Part shown: piece by piece, positions 5,309 to 7,074 of the stretch
Layout of the letters: the number at the start of each line of letters is the position of its first letter
How positions within the stretch are numbered: position 1 is the first letter of the stretch
Assembly: GCA_014859785.1 (NCBI GenBank)
Contig: JACUTP010000092.1
Span: 1 to 7,074, forward strand
Direction of reading: 5' to 3'
DNA from: Candidatus Methanoperedentaceae archaeon
Lineage (GTDB): Archaea > Halobacteriota > Methanosarcinia > Methanosarcinales > Methanoperedenaceae
DNA length: 7,074 nt
Position numbers and translations under genes: made by a program
Notes under the pieces: generated by a model
Seen by the model: only the letters and a program-made list of their open reading frames with translations
Database searches by the model: none
Told to the model about the DNA's origin: nothing

Positions 5309-5488
5309 ATGATACCGGATTATATTGACCCTGGGATACTCAAATTATTCCCTTATGTTAAAACCGGTGTGGTAGAAAGCGGGCTATGGAGAATCCCGCT
5401 TTACTTTGACAAAAGTTTCGGAAGAAAAAGAGGCTGCATCGCACTGCGGCGTTATATATATATATATCAAGCATCCACCCATAGCTGA
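5309..5488 (+). CDS. Uncertain 59-codon ORF ending just after a (TA)n tract
   Basis: ATG at 5309 opens a frame reading MIPDYIDPGILKLFPYVKTG, then SGLWRIPLYFDKSFGRKRG, ending YIYIYQASTHS. The first 48 codons look coding (mixed residues, GC-rich codons such as GGC, TGC, CTG, CGG), while the last ten come from the TA repeat and what follows. There is no SD, and an AT-rich stretch directly precedes the ATG. It may be a small real gene, or the 5' part of a gene whose 3' end was lost or shifted at the TA repeat; neither of the other two frames continues it convincingly. I recognise no family. Confidence 0.3.
   Translation: MIPDYIDPGILKLFPYVKTGVVESGLWRIPLYFDKSFGRKRGCIALRRYIYIYQASTHS
5453..5467. repeat. 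(TA)n dinucleotide tract
   Basis: Fifteen bases of uninterrupted TA alternation. Within the 59-codon ORF it encodes alternating Tyr-Ile. Such tracts slip easily during replication, so the local reading frame may vary between strains. Beyond it, 5489-5655 has stops in all frames at short intervals, a weak 30-codon hydrophobic ORF at 5509-5598, and nothing I can support as a gene. Confidence 0.7.
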
Positions 5489-5657
5489 ATCAAGAATAAT
5501 AGCATATGATGGAAAGCAAAGTAACTTTCTGGTTTCATTTTTTGTATGCTGCTATTATGTTGTATATCAATATCCGCCTCTATCGTATCAGAATCTAAAT
5601 AGACAGCAGAACTCCAGACCACGCCCAGAAAAATCGAAAAGGTAAATTCTTGCTAAA

Positions 5658-5668
5658 CCTAATTAAAC
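5658..5668 (+). promoter_or_regulatory. Putative TATA box of pyrC
   Basis: CCTAATTAAAC is centred about 30 bases before the ATG at 5694, preceded by purine-A rich bases that could serve as the BRE. The predicted transcript starts within a few bases of the start codon. No SD site is present, so translation is probably leaderless or nearly so. Confidence 0.5.
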
Positions 5669-5693
5669 AACCCCGTACATTTAACTACCAGAC

Positions 5694-7025
5694 ATGCCAG
5701 ACCTTATAATCAAGAATGCCAGGCTTTTCATCGGCGATATACTCCAGCCTGCTGAAATAGCAGTGGATAACGGCAAAATTTCCAGCGTAAAGAAAAATAT
5801 CGACACAAAATCATATAATGAGGTAATTAACGCTAAAAGTGCCCTCGTGCTGCCTGGTGCAATAGATGTTCACGTACACTTCCGTGACCCCGGGATGACT
5901 AAGAAAGAAAACTGGTACACAGGCTCATGTGCGGCAGCAGCAGGCGGCGTCACCACAGTCATCGACCACCCGAATACCATCCCCTCAACCACGGATGCGG
6001 AATCATTCAAGAAAAAACTAAAAGCTGCAAGAAAATCCATTGTAGATTACGGTATAAACGCTGGCGTCACGGCGAACCTCACTACACTTAAAGGAATGTG
6101 GGAACTCGGAGCCATTTCATTTGGTGAGATATTCATGGCAGAGTCCACAGGCAAACTTAACATAAACGAAAGGACACTCAACCAGGCACTTGCGACAATC
6201 GGGAACCTTGGCGCAACAGCATGTATCCATGCAGAAGATGAAGAGATACGACAGAAATTCGTTCACCTGCTGAAAGGCAACCTTGAGCCTGGATCACATT
6301 CAAGAACCCGCCCTCCCTTATCTGAAAAAACAGCAGTGGAAAAAGCCATAAAACATGCAGGGGAAACAAAACTTCACTTTTGCCATATAAGTGCCGGTGA
6401 AAGCCTTGAAATAATAAAGAATGCAAAACAGGTACACAAAATAACCTGTGAAGTAGCGCCGCATCATCTTTTCCTTAACACAAATGACTGGAAGCGGCTC
6501 GGTACACTCGGGAAGATGAATCCCCCGCTTCGTGATTACAGGAACCAGCAAAGCCTCTGGGACGGATTGAATAACGGTATTATTGATATTGTTGCATCCG
6601 ACCATGCACCGCATCTTGAGCATGAAAAAATGACAGACATCTGGACTGCTCCTGCCGGCGTACCAGGTGTTGAAACCATGATGCCGCTTATGCTGATGGC
6701 TGTTAAACGCAACCTTTTGACACTAAAACGGTTAATTGAGGTAACAAGCCTGAATCCGGCACGTATATTCAACCTCAAAAAAGGAGTGCTTGCACCCGGG
6801 TATGATGCCGACATGATAATTGTCGGAAAACCCGAACAAATCAGGAAAGAAAAAATGCACAGCAGGGCAGGATGGACACCATATCACGGCATGAAAGCAA
6901 TGTTCCCGAAATTAACCATTTCACGTGGCGAAATCATCATGGAAGATGCAGGAATTACAGCGAAAAGAGGCAGGGGACGGTTTATACCAGGAAAAGGTAT
7001 AATTGCAGGAAATGATGTTGAATAG
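5694..7025 (+). CDS. pyrC: Dihydroorotase, archaeal type I (443 aa)
   Basis: Catalyses the reversible cyclisation of N-carbamoyl-L-aspartate to dihydroorotate, third step of de novo pyrimidine synthesis, in the cytoplasm. It is an amidohydrolase-fold protein with an N-terminal beta-sandwich strand set, then the barrel: DVHVHFRDPG at 58-67 (metal ligands H60 and H62, substrate-binding R64), HPNTIPSTT at 92-100, H179 in ACIHAED, H231 in FCHIS, KMNPPLR at 274-280, and D303 in ASDHAPH (catalytic Asp). The C-terminal part (PGYDADMIIV, then GWTPYHG) is typical. Length fits the archaeal family. One point stands out: where many relatives have the carboxylated lysine bridging the two metals (before VFM/IFM), this protein has Glu145 in GEIFMAESTG. 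Allantoinase and hydantoinase are relatives, but the RDPG, NPPLR and SDHAPH motifs favour dihydroorotase. It appears to be transcribed alone; 7026-7074 holds no recognisable gene start. Confidence 0.95.
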   Translation: MPDLIIKNARLFIGDILQPAEIAVDNGKISSVKKNIDTKSYNEVINAKSALVLPGAIDVHVHFRDPGMTKKENWYTGSCAAAAGGVTTVIDHPNTIPSTTDAESFKKKLKAARKSIVDYGINAGVTANLTTLKGMWELGAISFGEIFMAESTGKLNINERTLNQALATIGNLGATACIHAEDEEIRQKFVHLLKGNLEPGSHSRTRPPLSEKTAVEKAIKHAGETKLHFCHISAGESLEIIKNAKQVHKITCEVAPHHLFLNTNDWKRLGTLGKMNPPLRDYRNQQSLWDGLNNGIIDIVASDHAPHLEHEKMTDIWTAPAGVPGVETMMPLMLMAVKRNLLTLKRLIEVTSLNPARIFNLKKGVLAPGYDADMIIVGKPEQIRKEKMHSRAGWTPYHGMKAMFPKLTISRGEIIMEDAGITAKRGRGRFIPGKGIIAGNDVE

Positions 7026-7074
7026 GATTAAACATAGACTCAACAGGGGATGATGTAATATCAGGTATTGATCA

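Noticed and set aside
5506..5598. About 30-codon hydrophobic ORF (MESKVTFWFHFLYAAIMLY)
   Set aside because: Very short, no SD or clear promoter; hydrophobic stretches arise easily in such AT-rich sequence.
5406..5645. 79-codon plus-strand ORF across the TA repeat
   Set aside because: It overlaps the better-looking 59-codon frame, has no SD, and its composition and sharp changes around the repeat look random.
6178..6814. Three minus-strand ORFs opposite pyrC
   Set aside because: Antisense shadows of a gene with complete dihydroorotase motifs.
1..7074. CRISPR array
   Set aside because: No regularly spaced repeats of 20-40 bases were found on either strand.

Overview
The window looks like a piece of a euryarchaeal chromosome, most likely a methanogen or ANME-type member of the Methanomicrobia. 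The evidence is AT-rich TATA-like boxes placed about 26-30 bases before start codons that lack a Shine-Dalgarno (SD) site, Ala and Ile tRNAs of archaeal appearance, an archaeal-type dihydroorotase, and a decayed IS110-type transposase. The placement below phylum level is inference.

Layout, left to right. (1) Bases 1-1355, minus strand, hold a long gene that runs off the left edge. It has 451 visible codons with three parts in order: a PIN nuclease domain with a complete acidic active site, a GNAT-like acetyltransferase domain, and the start of a PUA-like (EVE/ASCH-type) domain. It is visibly more AT-rich than the rest of the window. (2) Bases 1356-1852 are non-coding apart from tRNA-Ala(GGC) on the minus strand. 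They contain two hairpins and a T-rich terminator-like tract. (3) tRNA-Ile(GAU) is on the plus strand, divergent from tRNA-Ala, and is followed at once by a HAD-superfamily phosphatase gene. (4) Convergent to that gene is a two-gene minus-strand operon: a PHP-domain hydrolase with a C-terminal membrane segment, then a MurG/UGT-like glycosyltransferase. (5) The 4658-5041 intergenic region contains a broken IS110-family transposase 5' end and a dyad that brackets the TATA box of a small charged protein gene at 5042-5263. (6) Bases 5264-5693 are mostly non-coding, with one uncertain 59-codon ORF ending just past a (TA)n tract. (7) A complete dihydroorotase gene (pyrC) closes the window.

The core genes (tRNAs, pyrC, HAD phosphatase, PHP/glycosyltransferase pair) look like ordinary chromosomal content. 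The accessory signals are the AT-rich PIN-GNAT-PUA gene beyond the 3' end of tRNA-Ala and the IS110 remnant. The most interesting item is the three-domain protein, which combines two activities seen separately in tRNA/RNA-targeting toxins with an RNA-binding-type fold. No antitoxin is visible, so any defence or toxin role is inference.
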